Shown here piece by piece: positions 17,965 through 27,845 of a stretch of DNA of 40,655 nt. The stretch covers positions 1 through 40,655 of the forward strand of contig CAJWFB010000007.1 in NCBI GenBank assembly GCA_913031645.1, given 5' to 3'. Each line of letters opens with the position of its first letter. Positions within the stretch are counted from its first letter, which is position 1. Under the pieces are notes generated by a model, which saw only the letters and a list, made by a program, of their open reading frames with translations, had not been told where the DNA came from and searched no databases. The stretch comes from an uncultured Cellvibrionales bacterium (lineage in GTDB: Bacteria; Pseudomonadota; Gammaproteobacteria; Pseudomonadales; Porticoccaceae). The translations under genes were made by a program, and so were the position numbers.

Positions 17965-19818
17965 ATGTTAGACAGTTTTAGAACCAACATGAAAGGGATG
18001 GCGATTGCTATTACCGTGGTTATCGGTGCTATATTCGCTTTCTCCGGCACAGGAACGTTATTTTTGAGCGGTAGCGGAGCTGATGCCGCACTGATTGTCA
18101 ACGACTCGACTATTACGGAATTACAGGTAATTCGTGCGATTTCCTCGCAGAAACAACGAATTTTAAATGATAATGAGGGCCTTGATGCCTCCCTGCTCGA
18201 TGACGAGCTACTCCGCCCTACTGTGGTTGAGCAATTAATTGGTCAAGCGTTGTTAGCGCAAGCATCGCAACGTCAGCGAATGGGTGTGTCTGAGCAGACA
18301 ATTAATGAGTATATAATCGGTAGCGAAGCATTCCAGTCCGATGGGCGCTTTGACCAAGATCGATATAGATTTGCTCTTCAGCAGCAGGGTTATACGAGTG
18401 CAAGTTTCAAGGCAATGCTGAGTGATGAAATGAGAGTCCAGCAACTTGTAAACGGTATTACAGGCACTGTTTTTGTCACAGATCTTGAACTGTCCACTCT
18501 AGCGTCAGTTACAGAGCAGCAAAGAGATTTTTACTACCTAACGATCCCGGTAGCACCGATTCAAGAGTCTGTGGTAGTGAGCGATCAGCAAATATCTGAT
18601 TATTATCAGACTAATTTGTCCTCTTATCAGACTGCTCCCGAAGTCGTTATAGATTACATTGAGTTAAGTCCCGCACAGTTGGTTGACCCAGCACTCGTAA
18701 CTAGTGCACAAATTTCGGCTCGTTTTGAAGAGGAACTTTTAACCCTAGATTTGGCTGAGTCTCGCCAAGCCGCGCATATTTTATTGGAAGACGCTAACGA
18801 TGAGTTAGTCGCTGATATTCAAAGTAAGATTATAGCGGGGGACGCTTTTGGCGAGCTTGCGCGCGAGTATTCTGATGACTTTGCATCGGCGGAATCCGAG
18901 GGCGATCTAGGCTATACCTCCGGCGACACTTTTCCTGAAGCCTTTGAAAGTGCCCTGGCAACACTAGAAATAGGAGAAGTCTCTGCGCCAGTGATGACGG
19001 ATGCCGGTATTCACTTTATTAAACTTTTAGATATTCAGCAGGATACGTATGTGTTGGCTGATGAATCACCTCGTATTGAGCGTGAATTAATGCGTGAAGC
19101 AACTACCGATCAACTGATTGCGAAGCTTGAGCTTCTCAAAGAGCTAAGCTTTAATGCTGAGTCCCTTCGCGAAGTTGCTGAAGACGTTGGCCTAGAGCTT
19201 AAGACATCAGAAGCATTCCCAAGATCGGGTGGGCAGGGCGTTACAGGCATCGCGCAGGTTAGCGCAGCGGCCTTTAGTGATGAGGTAGTCAAAGATAAAT
19301 ATGCTAGTGAAGTGTTAGATTTAGGTAATGATAGATATGTTGTTTTGAAGCTGAATCAATATGTCGAGGTACGTCAAAAAGAACTTTCTGAGGTGCGAGA
19401 ATCAGTTGTAGTGTCACTGACTGCCAGCGAGTCAGCAAAAATGCTTGCAGATTTGGGAGCCGAAGTACTCGCCGAGATAATAGCAGGAAGTTCTGTTGAA
19501 TCAGTTGCGAAAGGTCGGAAGCTTGAGTGGCAAGTTGGGAAGTCTGTAAATCGTCGTGGCATTGACGTGAATACTGAGGTGAGGTCGAGAGTATTTGCTT
19601 TTCCGCTGCCTGGTACAGAGTCAGTTATCGATGGATTTTATCTCAGTAATGGTGATTATGTTGTCGCTGAATTGACGAAAGTCGTCTCTGGCGATGTCAG
19701 ATCCTTATCCCAAGCAGAGAGAGGTTCTATGGTTGCAGCTACACGCTCAATTAACGCTAGCCGCGACATTTTAGCCTATCAAGATACGCTGAGAGAGAAT
19801 GCGGACATTGTTCAGTAG
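17965..19818 (+). CDS. ppiD: Periplasmic folding chaperone/peptidyl-prolyl isomerase PpiD
   Basis: 617 residues, near the E. coli 623. It helps outer-membrane and periplasmic proteins fold near the Sec translocon. One N-terminal membrane anchor (MAIAITVVIGAIFAFSGTGTLFL, residues ~13-35) is followed by a SurA-like N-domain (residues ~45-200, IVNDSTITELQVIRAI), a parvulin domain (~265-355, RQAAHILLEDAN ... GDLGYTSGDTFPEAFESAL) and a helical C-terminal region. The start has AGGAAA 8 nt upstream. A terminator follows. Confidence 0.93.
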   Translation: MLDSFRTNMKGMAIAITVVIGAIFAFSGTGTLFLSGSGADAALIVNDSTITELQVIRAISSQKQRILNDNEGLDASLLDDELLRPTVVEQLIGQALLAQASQRQRMGVSEQTINEYIIGSEAFQSDGRFDQDRYRFALQQQGYTSASFKAMLSDEMRVQQLVNGITGTVFVTDLELSTLASVTEQQRDFYYLTIPVAPIQESVVVSDQQISDYYQTNLSSYQTAPEVVIDYIELSPAQLVDPALVTSAQISARFEEELLTLDLAESRQAAHILLEDANDELVADIQSKIIAGDAFGELAREYSDDFASAESEGDLGYTSGDTFPEAFESALATLEIGEVSAPVMTDAGIHFIKLLDIQQDTYVLADESPRIERELMREATTDQLIAKLELLKELSFNAESLREVAEDVGLELKTSEAFPRSGGQGVTGIAQVSAAAFSDEVVKDKYASEVLDLGNDRYVVLKLNQYVEVRQKELSEVRESVVVSLTASESAKMLADLGAEVLAEIIAGSSVESVAKGRKLEWQVGKSVNRRGIDVNTEVRSRVFAFPLPGTESVIDGFYLSNGDYVVAELTKVVSGDVRSLSQAERGSMVAATRSINASRDILAYQDTLRENADIVQ

Positions 19819-19841
19819 GGACATGGTTCGGGTGGCTCAAT

Positions 19842-19868
19842 AAAGGCGGTTTATCCGCCTTTATTTTT
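19842..19868 (+). terminator. Rho-independent terminator after ppiD
   Basis: AAAGGCGG (19842-19849) pairs perfectly with CCGCCTTT (19855-19862) around TTTAT, then a T-rich tail. It sits between the convergent genes ppiD and mltD and may serve both directions weakly. Confidence 0.88.
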
Positions 19869-19884
19869 GCCTAGCATAAAAGCT

Positions 19885-21471
19885 TTAAATGCTTCGTGGG
19901 TTGATGTACAGCGTCAGCCGTTGGCCCGGTTGCAAAAACTTTTCTCTATTAATCCTGTTCCACTGGGTAATATCGGCAATAGATAATGAGAATTTTTTAG
20001 CAATGACATACAGAGAGTCGCCGCGCCGCACCTTATAAGAAAGCTTTCTTAGGGAGGTAGCCTTGGTCGATTGGCTAGGCGAGCGTATATCGAGTAGTTG
20101 ACCCACCTGAATAAATTCTCCTCTAAGAGCATTTAAGGATCGGATTTCTTTGACACTGCTTTCATACTGCTCCGCCAGTGCCGACAGGGTGTCGCCAGGG
20201 ACGACCCTGTGGTTGATTATTTCATAGCGGCCAGTTTTTTCCGGGGTAGCATCGCCATTACCCTTCGGAATGACGAGCAACTGCCCAATGCTAAGGAGAT
20301 CACTGACTAGATTGTTGCTGTTTTTGACAGCCTCAGTTTGTGTATCGAAACGCATAGCAATGTCTGAGAGAGTGTCACCATTGACAACGATGTATTCGGT
20401 ATATGGAATCCAATTCTTTGGATCAGTAGTTGCAATAAAGGCCGAGAGTGCGGCAGAGTTTGCAGTAGGGATTAAAAGCTGGAAAGTGCCCTGTGGAGGC
20501 GTTATAGATCGTCGGTAGCCCGCATTCAGTTGGCTGAAAAGCCAATCATCGGTATCTGTGATATCCCTAACTTTCGGTAGCGAAATCTGCTTTTCTATCT
20601 GAATAATATCAAAGTAGGCTTCATCTTTAATATTAGGAAGACTGACATTAAATGCGTCCGAGTCTTGAATGATTACTGCTAGAGCCAGTAATTTAGGGAC
20701 ATAGTTGCGAGTTTCTTTGGGCAACTTTAGATTCCAAAAATCAGTTGGCTTACCTCTTTTGATGTTTGCTCGCACCGCCTTACCCACGGTCCCTTCACCT
20801 GAATTATAAGCGGCTAGTGCCAGTAGCCAGTCATTGTCAAAACGTTGATGCAAGTACGAGAGGTAGGCGATCGCTGCGGCGGTTGATGCCACAACGTCTC
20901 TGCGCCCGTCATACCAGCGGTTTCGGTCAACACCAAATCTACGTGCCGTCGTTGGAATAAACTGCCAAAGCCCGGCGGCATGACTCGGACTGTAGGCGAA
21001 AGCATCATAGGTACTCTCCACGATCGGCAGGAGAGCTATCTCCAGGGGCAACCCAGCATTGGATAATTGCTCAGTAACATAATGAATAAATGGTTTGGCG
21101 CGATTTAAAACCGCAGAAATGTACTTAGGGTTACTAAGGTACCAGTCCCGCTGTTCCGCTACGCTAACCGGAAGACTTTCAAGGTTAAGCTGGTAGCCTC
21201 TGCGAATACGCTGCCAAAGATCAGTTCGGTCTTGTATTGACGCTATGATTTCATCAGGTAAAGGAGATGCTTCTACGCTTGCAGAGGGCTCTTTTGGTTC
21301 AGTTTGCAGATCAACAGTCTGCGATAGAGTATTCGACAGTCGCTCAAGCTCGATGACTGCTTTTGGTATGGGAGCTTGCTGTGCTGAGGGTGGTGCAATT
21401 TTACAGCCTGGCATACATACAGTTAGCAATAGAATTACGCTTGCATAAATTTGTTTGGGCGCTGATATCAC
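19885..21471 (-). CDS. mltD: Membrane-bound lytic murein transglycosylase D-like lipoprotein with three LysM domains
   Basis: 528 residues from a GTG start; no in-frame alternative precedes the signal sequence. SVILLLTVCMPGC gives a lipoprotein signal with the lipidated cysteine at C23. The SLT catalytic domain (~residues 130-260) has PLEIALLPIVESTYDAFAYS, whose glutamate in VESTYD is the expected catalytic acid, and AAGLWQFIPTTARRFGV. Three LysM peptidoglycan-binding domains follow at about 360-405, 420-465 and 475-525, each with the G-D-T/S-L core. It cleaves peptidoglycan glycan strands to 1,6-anhydro ends. It is divergent from the yafS-like gene. Confidence 0.93.
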   Translation of the reverse strand: MISAPKQIYASVILLLTVCMPGCKIAPPSAQQAPIPKAVIELERLSNTLSQTVDLQTEPKEPSASVEASPLPDEIIASIQDRTDLWQRIRRGYQLNLESLPVSVAEQRDWYLSNPKYISAVLNRAKPFIHYVTEQLSNAGLPLEIALLPIVESTYDAFAYSPSHAAGLWQFIPTTARRFGVDRNRWYDGRRDVVASTAAAIAYLSYLHQRFDNDWLLALAAYNSGEGTVGKAVRANIKRGKPTDFWNLKLPKETRNYVPKLLALAVIIQDSDAFNVSLPNIKDEAYFDIIQIEKQISLPKVRDITDTDDWLFSQLNAGYRRSITPPQGTFQLLIPTANSAALSAFIATTDPKNWIPYTEYIVVNGDTLSDIAMRFDTQTEAVKNSNNLVSDLLSIGQLLVIPKGNGDATPEKTGRYEIINHRVVPGDTLSALAEQYESSVKEIRSLNALRGEFIQVGQLLDIRSPSQSTKATSLRKLSYKVRRGDSLYVIAKKFSLSIADITQWNRINREKFLQPGQRLTLYINPRSI

Positions 21472-21712
21472 AGAGGTCTCACCGATGTTTTGCGCGAGAG
21501 TGTAACGAGGTTATGAGCATTAGACAAATAATTAACCGCCTAGATAGCTAGGCATTAGAAATGCCAATCTTCTCACCCTTAGTGTGCCACTTAACTTGGC
21601 TTGAAGCATCTTATGATGCTGCTGTGCCGCCAGAGGGAGTGGTTTTTAAAGCAAGCACGCGCCATAATGAACTTATAGATTTACATAAGTAAGTCCACTA
21701 ATCAAAGTAACC
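21472..21712. other. Divergent intergenic region mltD / yafS-like gene
   Basis: 241 bp carrying a plausible leftward promoter for mltD (TTGTCT at 21522-21527 and TACACT at 21499-21504, 17-bp spacer, minus strand). Small inverted repeats are CCTAG/CTAGG (21539-21552), GGCATT/AATGCC (21551-21565) and AGCATC/GATGCT (21605-21620). In many gammaproteobacteria gloB occupies this place; no gloB remnant was recognised. Confidence 0.5.
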
Positions 21713-22567
21713 TTGAGATTTAATAGACGAGTGTTAGAACGATTTTCCATAAAAGGGCTCAAAGCCACTGGCGAAAAGCTGTCACTTTGGTCGAAGACCG
21801 ATTTTGGGAACTATGTCTTGGCCGCTGAGCGGAATCTTATCGCCGATAAATATTCAGCACTTCCGGGCTATCGGGTTATGCATCTTGGGCTAACAACCGA
21901 TAGACAATCTGCGGATGAGTTTTCTCAGATACATCGGTTTAATTTCCAAGCGCATAGTGATCATTGCGAGTCGGGTGTTTCAGCAATTGCCGACTTGACT
22001 GAACTGCCGCTACCGTCAGATGTGGTTGATGTGGTTTTACTGCAGCACACTCTAGAATTTTCCGAATCGCCTCAATCAGTTCTTGCTGAGGTATGCCGGA
22101 CGATAACTCCAGGCGGACACCTAATAGTTTGTGTTTTGGATCCGTTTGGTCCGATGGGAGTCGCTAAATCATCCATGCAGTTATTAACGGATAGCCCTCA
22201 ATATCGGTTCCATAGTCTTCGTGTTGGACGCGTGCTCGATTGGTTAACGTTGCTGAACTTCGAGGTAGATGGTATTAATCATGGTGCTCATCAGTGGCCT
22301 ATTGCTTTCAGAGGTGCGGATTCTAAAGTAGCAGAGCGACTTAAAAGTTTCAGATTAGGTAACAGGTGGGATCGTGGGTGCCAAAAAATTGGGCTGCCCT
22401 TTGGTAATTTTTATATGATCCATGCAGTCAAGCGCGTTAGCAGAGTCATTGGTAATCCGTCGCGAAGCTGGACAGCAGCGGCACGTGGCCGATTATCTGT
22501 CTCTACGAGCCAATCACTGGGTTCAAAAAAAATCATAGATAAGCGCTCTGCGGAGCACGAATTTTAG
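21713..22567 (+). CDS. YafS-like SAM-dependent methyltransferase (type 11)
   Basis: 284 residues if the TTG at 21713 is used. That start has no clear ribosome-binding site, and GTG at 21731 is an alternative. The fold is a Rossmann-like methyltransferase: the SAM loop region is degenerate (YRVMHLGL), LPLPSDVVDVVLLQHTLEF is the motif II-like segment, and LAEVCRTITPGGHLIVCVLDPFGPMG is the post-II strand. The segment RVLDWLTLLNFEV closely matches the E. coli YafS segment QLDWLSLLNFEV, and position next to rnhA and dnaQ matches the yafS locus. Substrate is unknown for the family. The C-terminal 40 residues are basic and probably disordered. Confidence 0.85.
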   Translation: MRFNRRVLERFSIKGLKATGEKLSLWSKTDFGNYVLAAERNLIADKYSALPGYRVMHLGLTTDRQSADEFSQIHRFNFQAHSDHCESGVSAIADLTELPLPSDVVDVVLLQHTLEFSESPQSVLAEVCRTITPGGHLIVCVLDPFGPMGVAKSSMQLLTDSPQYRFHSLRVGRVLDWLTLLNFEVDGINHGAHQWPIAFRGADSKVAERLKSFRLGNRWDRGCQKIGLPFGNFYMIHAVKRVSRVIGNPSRSWTAAARGRLSVSTSQSLGSKKIIDKRSAEHEF

Positions 22568-22582
22568 TCATAGAGGTTACCA

Positions 22583-23014
22583 ATGAGTAATGTAGAAATT
22601 TTTACTGATGGCGCCTGTCGCGGTAATCCTGGCCCCGGAGGATGGGGTGCTCTGTTGCGTTTTGGGGCAGAGGAAAAGGAACTGTTTGGTGGTGAGCTTG
22701 AAACTACCAATAACCGGATGGAACTGACGGCCGTTATTGAAGCGCTGTCAGCATTAAAACGGCCTTGCGATATCAAAATAACATCTGATTCGACCTATGT
22801 GCTTAAAGGCATTCAAGAATGGATGCCCAATTGGAAAAAAAGAGGTTGGAAAACAGCCACCAAAAAGCCGGTTAAAAATGTCGATCTATGGCAAAAACTC
22901 GATGCACTGATTGGGGTGCATAGTATAGACTGGCAGTGGGTTAAAGGGCACAGCGGCCATCGTGAGAATGAGATTGCTGATGACTTGGCAAATCGTGGCA
23001 TCGATGAGCTTTGA
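22583..23014 (+). CDS. rnhA: Ribonuclease HI
   Basis: 143 residues. It removes RNA from RNA-DNA hybrids in the cytoplasm. All four metal-binding acidic residues are visible: D9 ([15 protein letters not shown]), E47 ([13 protein letters not shown]), D69 (ITSDSTYV) and D133 ([10 protein letters not shown]), with the auxiliary histidine at H123 (VKGHSGH). The basic handle [16 protein letters not shown] is present. A GAGGT ribosome-binding site precedes the ATG, 15 nt after the methyltransferase stop, suggesting co-transcription. Confidence 0.97.
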   Translation: MSNVEIFTDGACRGNPGPGGWGALLRFGAEEKELFGGELETTNNRMELTAVIEALSALKRPCDIKITSDSTYVLKGIQEWMPNWKKRGWKTATKKPVKNVDLWQKLDALIGVHSIDWQWVKGHSGHRENEIADDLANRGIDEL

Positions 23015-23063
23015 CCGCCCATTTAGCGCTCAATCCTATTCAAACTACCAATAGCGTGGATAC

Positions 23064-23783
23064 ATGCGACAGATCGTTTTAGATACAGAGACCACTGGTT
23101 TAGAGACCTCCCAAGATCATCGGATTATCGAGATCGGCTGTGTGGAAATGGTTAATCGAAAGCTTACCGGGCGACACTATCATCAATATATCAATCCTCA
23201 ACGAAAAGTCGATGAAGGCGCGATGGAAGTGCACGGCATTACGGATCAGTTTCTAGAAGATAAGCCTGTTTATGCGGCTATAAGCTCTGATTTCTTAAAT
23301 TTTTTGGATGGCGCAGAATTGGTGATTCACAACGCTCCTTTTGATGTTGGGTTTATTAATCACGAACTTAAAAAACTCAGTGGTAAGCACAGCGCTTTGG
23401 CTTCTCGTTGTAAAATCATAGATACACTAGCCCTTGCTCGGCAAAAACATCCGGGGCAAAAAAACAATCTTGACGCCTTGTGCAAGCGTTATGGCGTCGA
23501 CAATTCTCAGAGAGATCTTCACGGCGCTCTATTAGATGCTGAAATTCTTGCAGATGTATATTTATTGATGACCGGTGGCCAAGTTAATTTAAATATCAAT
23601 CAACAGGCGGATACAGGCAGTGGAGAAATAAGTACTACCGCGTCAATTCGACGCCTGCCGAGCGATCGCAATCCTCTCCCTATTGTCCGCGCGAGTGCCA
23701 CGGAATTACTATGCCATGAGGAAAAGCTCGCAGCCATTAAGAAGTCTAGCGGGTTCTGTGTCTGGCAGGAGACAGGCGAGTAG
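23064..23783 (+). CDS. dnaQ: DNA polymerase III epsilon subunit (3'-5' proofreading exonuclease)
   Basis: 239 residues. It proofreads replication errors in the Pol III core. DEDDh exonuclease motifs: Exo I VLDTETTGL with D7 and E9, Exo II around VIHNAPFDVGFI, and Exo III with HGALLDAEILADVYLLM. The clamp-binding motif GGQVNLNI follows the nuclease domain. The remaining C-terminus, which binds the alpha subunit, is short and typical. The order rnhA-dnaQ is conserved, although here both genes point the same way. Confidence 0.96.
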   Translation: MRQIVLDTETTGLETSQDHRIIEIGCVEMVNRKLTGRHYHQYINPQRKVDEGAMEVHGITDQFLEDKPVYAAISSDFLNFLDGAELVIHNAPFDVGFINHELKKLSGKHSALASRCKIIDTLALARQKHPGQKNNLDALCKRYGVDNSQRDLHGALLDAEILADVYLLMTGGQVNLNINQQADTGSGEISTTASIRRLPSDRNPLPIVRASATELLCHEEKLAAIKKSSGFCVWQETGE

Positions 23784-23791
23784 CGCTTTTT

Positions 23792-26700
23792 ATGCCTCAT
23801 CCAGATAGTTTTAACCTCACCAAGATTGCCCCCAAGACTGCGGGTCAAATTGACCGGCTTGCGATTGAGCTCTCGCAGACTGTTTTGAGTGCAGATTTGT
23901 TCGGTTTGACGCGTTCCTTGCTGACATTTAAAAATCGAACCTCGGATTTGCCAGAACATTCAAACAAATGGTTAAAACTCTGTTCAGCGGTAACTAAATC
24001 ACAGGCGATCGCCGAGTCTAGGCGTCTTAAGCTTCCGTCAATTACATACCCTGATCTACCGGTAAGTAGTCGCGCCGAGGAAATAAGAGGGGAAATAGAG
24101 AAACATCAAGTAGTAATTATCGCCGGCGAGACCGGTTCTGGTAAGACTACTCAGATTCCTAAAATATGCCTTCAAGCGGGTCGCGGTGTCAGAGGACTTA
24201 TTGGCCACACACAACCACGACGAATTGCCGCGCGGACAGTGGCGGAGCGAATCGCCCAAGAGTTGGGGTCACCCTTGGGAGATGCAGTGGGTTATCAGGT
24301 GAGATTCTCTGATAAGACATCACCTAATAGTTTTATTAAGCTAATGACCGACGGTATTTTATTGGCCGAGATTCAACGTGACAGGTATTTGAGCAAGTAC
24401 GATACCATCATTGTTGATGAGGCTCACGAACGCAGTCTCAATATTGATTTTCTTCTCGGTTATCTTAAAAACTTATTACTGAAACGGCCTGAGCTAAAGC
24501 TCATTATCACTTCAGCAACTATTGATATAGAAAAGTTCTCCACACACTTTGATAAGGCTCCGGTGATAGAGGTCTCTGGAAGAACATTTCCTGTAGAGGT
24601 TATCTATAGTGGTCCTGACATAGTCGATAAGGACCGAAATCGAGCGATCGTAGATTGCTTAGAAGATATCGAGCAAAATCAAAAGCCAGGCGATGTACTG
24701 GTTTTTTTGAGTGGGGAGAGAGAGATTCGCGAGGCGAGTTTGGCCCTACGGCGAGAGCAACTACCCCACACCGAGATCGTCCCACTGTATGCGCGATTAA
24801 GTTTAGCGGAGCAGAGCAAAATTTTTGCTCCTCACAGAGGTCGTCGCGTTATTCTGAGTACTAATGTTGCCGAGACATCGCTAACTGTGCCAGGCATTCG
24901 CTACGTTATTGATACCGGCCGAGCTAGGGTGTCTCGTTATAGCTTTAGGACCAAGGTCCAGAGATTACCGATTGAGCCTATTTCTCAGGCCAGTGCTAAT
25001 CAGCGGGCAGGGCGCTGCGGACGGGTTGCCGATGGTGTTTGCTATCGGTTGTATCAGGCTGAGGATTTCGATACGCGACCAGCATTCACTGATCCAGAGA
25101 TTGTGCGTACCAACCTCGGGTCAGTTATCTTACAAATGCTCCATTTGCGAATTGGTAATATTCGTGATTTTCCGTTTATTGATCCACCCGACAGTCGACT
25201 AATCAGTGATGGCTATAAGCTCTTAGAAGAACTTCAGGCGGTTAATGGTGGCGGTAGGCTGACTTCCTTAGGGAAAAAGCTTGTCTCATTGCCTGTCGAC
25301 CCTAGGCTTGCCAGAATGATTTTAGAATCAAGTCATAACGGCTCACTGAATGAGTTGATTGTTATTGCTAGCGGTTTGAGTATCCAGGATCCAAGAGAGC
25401 GCCCAGGCGAAAAACAGCAGGCTGCAGATCTTGTGCACAAGCAATGGCAGGATAAAGAGTCAGACTTCATGTCCTTGTTAAATCTGTGGACTCATTTTGA
25501 GGAAAAGCGACAAAACGTATCAACCAATCAGTTCAGCAAATATTGTCGATCGCAGTTTATTTCCTATCTTCGTATGCGTGAATGGAGAGATCTCCATCGT
25601 CAACTGCATACCGCATGTAGAAAACTTAAGCTTAAGGATAATAAACAACCAGCTGCCTATGGCGCTATTCATCGGGCACTGCTGACAGGTCTCTTAGGTC
25701 AGGTGGGTATTCGGGAGGATAAATGGGAGTTTTTAGGTACCAGGAATCGTAAGTTCTTTGTTTTCCCATCTTCTGGTTTGAGTAAAAAACCGCCGAAGTG
25801 GATAATGGCGGGTTCGCTGATGGAGACGACTAAACAGTACGCATTAAATGTGGCTAAAATCGATCCAGAGTGGCTTGAATCATTGGCCGCACACCTTGTA
25901 AAAAAGAATCACAGTGAGCCTTTTTATCATCATAAGTCCGGCCAGGTCATGGCTAAAGAGCGGCAAACGCTATTCGGATTAAGCATTGTTGAAGGTAAGC
26001 GCGTAGTCTATGGCAAGATTGCACCAGTTGATGCAAGGAAAATCTTTATACAGCAGGCGCTAGTAGAAGATGGCTATTGCGGTAAAGGTCTATTTTACGC
26101 CCATAATCAAGGCCTAGTGACTGATCTTCAGGCTCTAGAAGATCGTATCCGAAAGCGAGATTTGCTCGCTGAGGAGGTAGTGATTTATAACCATTATGAT
26201 CAGCGTATCCCCTCATCTATTTATAACCTGCCCGATTTTGAAAAATGGCGCAAGGACTCTGAAATAGATGATCCCCAGCTATTGTTTATGAGTAAAGATT
26301 CTCTGTTGTTACGGAATTTGGCGGCTAGCGAGGAAGCGCAGTTCCCTCAGCAACTGCTAATGGATGACTTTGAGTATAGTCTTCGCTATCACTTTGAGCC
26401 AGGTCATGCAGAAGATGGGGTAAGTCTGATCATGCCGTTGGCTCTACTGCATCAATCACCGCGGTACTTTTTCGACTGGTTGGTACCTGGGATGTTACGT
26501 GATAAGTGCATTGCTCTAGTCAAAGGCCTGCCAAAAAATATTCGTCGCACATTTGTGCCCGTCCCTGATTATGTGGACAAAGTATTGCTTAATATTAGCG
26601 CCCAAGATCGACCTATAACAGAGGTCTTAGGTGAACAATTACATAAATTAACAGGGCAAAAGATATCCAGCGAGAACTGGAGTTCAGACAAACTTGATCC

Positions 26701-27733
26701 TTGGTATCAAATGAACTTTATTTTGCAGAATGACCAAGGCCAGTTAATTACTATGGCGAGAGATCTTGGTCAATTACGCAGAGATTTTAAGCAACGTATT
26801 AGCAGTAGCTTGGCTGAATCGGCGGCGCAGACTATTGCGCGTAATAATATTACTGAATGGGACTTTGAAAAATTACCTATTGAGGTGATTCTGCCGCGGG
26901 GCAACATGAATATCAAAGCTTGGCCAGCATTGCGAGATCACGGTGATTCAGTGGCCATTGAATTGATGGAAAGTCCTGCAGTTGCAGATGCTATAACAAT
27001 GGAGGGGCAACTGCGGCTAGCGGTATTGCGTGGCAAAGATCAATGTAAATACCTAGGTAAAGATTTATTACGTGGCAGGGAGCTTCAGCTTAAAGCTGCC
27101 GGATTAAGTTCGCGTAATGCTATTGTGTCAGCCATTGTCTTGGCCAGCTTTAAACAGGCTATTTTTTCAAAGAATCTTGTCGTCAGAGAGCAGCATGAGT
27201 TCGATGGTCTTTACACTGCAGGAATAGGACAAGTTGTAGGGCTTGCCCGTCAGCATGGTGATGCCATTGAATCAGTATTGGCCTCGTTACATATGCAACA
27301 GCAACGCCTAAGATCTATGTCGGCGGGTGAACAGGGTGCGAAAGACGATATTTTATCGCAGATTAGCTGGTTATTTTCACCCCAGACCCTTGCGCGGGTA
27401 TCGGTAGAAGATACTTTGCAATATTCAAGATACATTCGAGCGATAGACTTTAGAATTGGAAAGCTCTTATCTCAAATTCAAAAAGATTCCGAATACACCA
27501 GAACTATTAGCTCATTTACAGAGCCCTTGCAGCAGGTTGAGGAAAAGAAGTATCCCATATCGACCGAGTTGAGTGAGTCGTTACTGGAATTTCGGTGGTT
27601 GCTTGAAGAGTTCCGCGTCTCTCTATTTGCACAACAATTGAAAACGCGGAGACCTGTTTCAGAAAAACGGTTGGCCAAAAGATGGTCGGATTTAAATGAT
27701 CAGTTGCGACGATTTTTGCCAGATTACCCATAA
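23792..27733 (+). CDS. hrpA: ATP-dependent RNA helicase HrpA
   Basis: 1313 residues, full length for bacterial HrpA (E. coli about 1300). It is a DEAH-box helicase active on RNA and stalled ribosomes. Motif I is GETGSGKTTQ, motif II DEAHERS, motif III SATIDI, and motifs V/VI are STNVAETSLTVPGIRYVIDTG and QRAGRCGR. The winged-helix, helicase-associated and OB-fold regions follow, then the long C-terminal domain specific to HrpA (DUF3418-like, ending LNDQLRRFLPDYP). The start lies 8 nt after dnaQ. The assignment is secure from size and motifs. Confidence 0.96.
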   Translation: MPHPDSFNLTKIAPKTAGQIDRLAIELSQTVLSADLFGLTRSLLTFKNRTSDLPEHSNKWLKLCSAVTKSQAIAESRRLKLPSITYPDLPVSSRAEEIRGEIEKHQVVIIAGETGSGKTTQIPKICLQAGRGVRGLIGHTQPRRIAARTVAERIAQELGSPLGDAVGYQVRFSDKTSPNSFIKLMTDGILLAEIQRDRYLSKYDTIIVDEAHERSLNIDFLLGYLKNLLLKRPELKLIITSATIDIEKFSTHFDKAPVIEVSGRTFPVEVIYSGPDIVDKDRNRAIVDCLEDIEQNQKPGDVLVFLSGEREIREASLALRREQLPHTEIVPLYARLSLAEQSKIFAPHRGRRVILSTNVAETSLTVPGIRYVIDTGRARVSRYSFRTKVQRLPIEPISQASANQRAGRCGRVADGVCYRLYQAEDFDTRPAFTDPEIVRTNLGSVILQMLHLRIGNIRDFPFIDPPDSRLISDGYKLLEELQAVNGGGRLTSLGKKLVSLPVDPRLARMILESSHNGSLNELIVIASGLSIQDPRERPGEKQQAADLVHKQWQDKESDFMSLLNLWTHFEEKRQNVSTNQFSKYCRSQFISYLRMREWRDLHRQLHTACRKLKLKDNKQPAAYGAIHRALLTGLLGQVGIREDKWEFLGTRNRKFFVFPSSGLSKKPPKWIMAGSLMETTKQYALNVAKIDPEWLESLAAHLVKKNHSEPFYHHKSGQVMAKERQTLFGLSIVEGKRVVYGKIAPVDARKIFIQQALVEDGYCGKGLFYAHNQGLVTDLQALEDRIRKRDLLAEEVVIYNHYDQRIPSSIYNLPDFEKWRKDSEIDDPQLLFMSKDSLLLRNLAASEEAQFPQQLLMDDFEYSLRYHFEPGHAEDGVSLIMPLALLHQSPRYFFDWLVPGMLRDKCIALVKGLPKNIRRTFVPVPDYVDKVLLNISAQDRPITEVLGEQLHKLTGQKISSENWSSDKLDPWYQMNFILQNDQGQLITMARDLGQLRRDFKQRISSSLAESAAQTIARNNITEWDFEKLPIEVILPRGNMNIKAWPALRDHGDSVAIELMESPAVADAITMEGQLRLAVLRGKDQCKYLGKDLLRGRELQLKAAGLSSRNAIVSAIVLASFKQAIFSKNLVVREQHEFDGLYTAGIGQVVGLARQHGDAIESVLASLHMQQQRLRSMSAGEQGAKDDILSQISWLFSPQTLARVSVEDTLQYSRYIRAIDFRIGKLLSQIQKDSEYTRTISSFTEPLQQVEEKKYPISTELSESLLEFRWLLEEFRVSLFAQQLKTRRPVSEKRLAKRWSDLNDQLRRFLPDYP

Positions 27734-27814
27734 ACTGTCTACTGTCACACATTTTAAAGTCATTTACGCTGCCAACAAATGAGCAATATTGCATAGGTCT
27801 AGAGTATAATTTGC

Positions 27815-27820
27815 ATCTAT
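27815..27820 (+). promoter_or_regulatory. Perfect -10 box upstream of mlaA
   Basis: TATAAT at 27815-27820 would place the transcript start near 27827. The matching -35 position is poor (CATAGG at 17 bp). If real, it excludes the TTG at 27822 as a start codon and supports 27846 or 27852. Confidence 0.45.
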
Positions 27821-27845
27821 ATTGAAATTAGAGACAAGAGTTGAC

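Noticed and set aside
21561-21692. 43-codon ORF (MPIFSPLVCHLTW...) in the mltD/yafS spacer
   Set aside because: It has no ribosome-binding site, its start lies in a small hairpin, and no family is recognisable, so there is too little to call a gene.
27822-27845. TTG start for the MlaA gene
   Set aside because: It lies 2 bp after a perfect TATAAT, before the probable transcription start, and would put charged residues ahead of the signal sequence.
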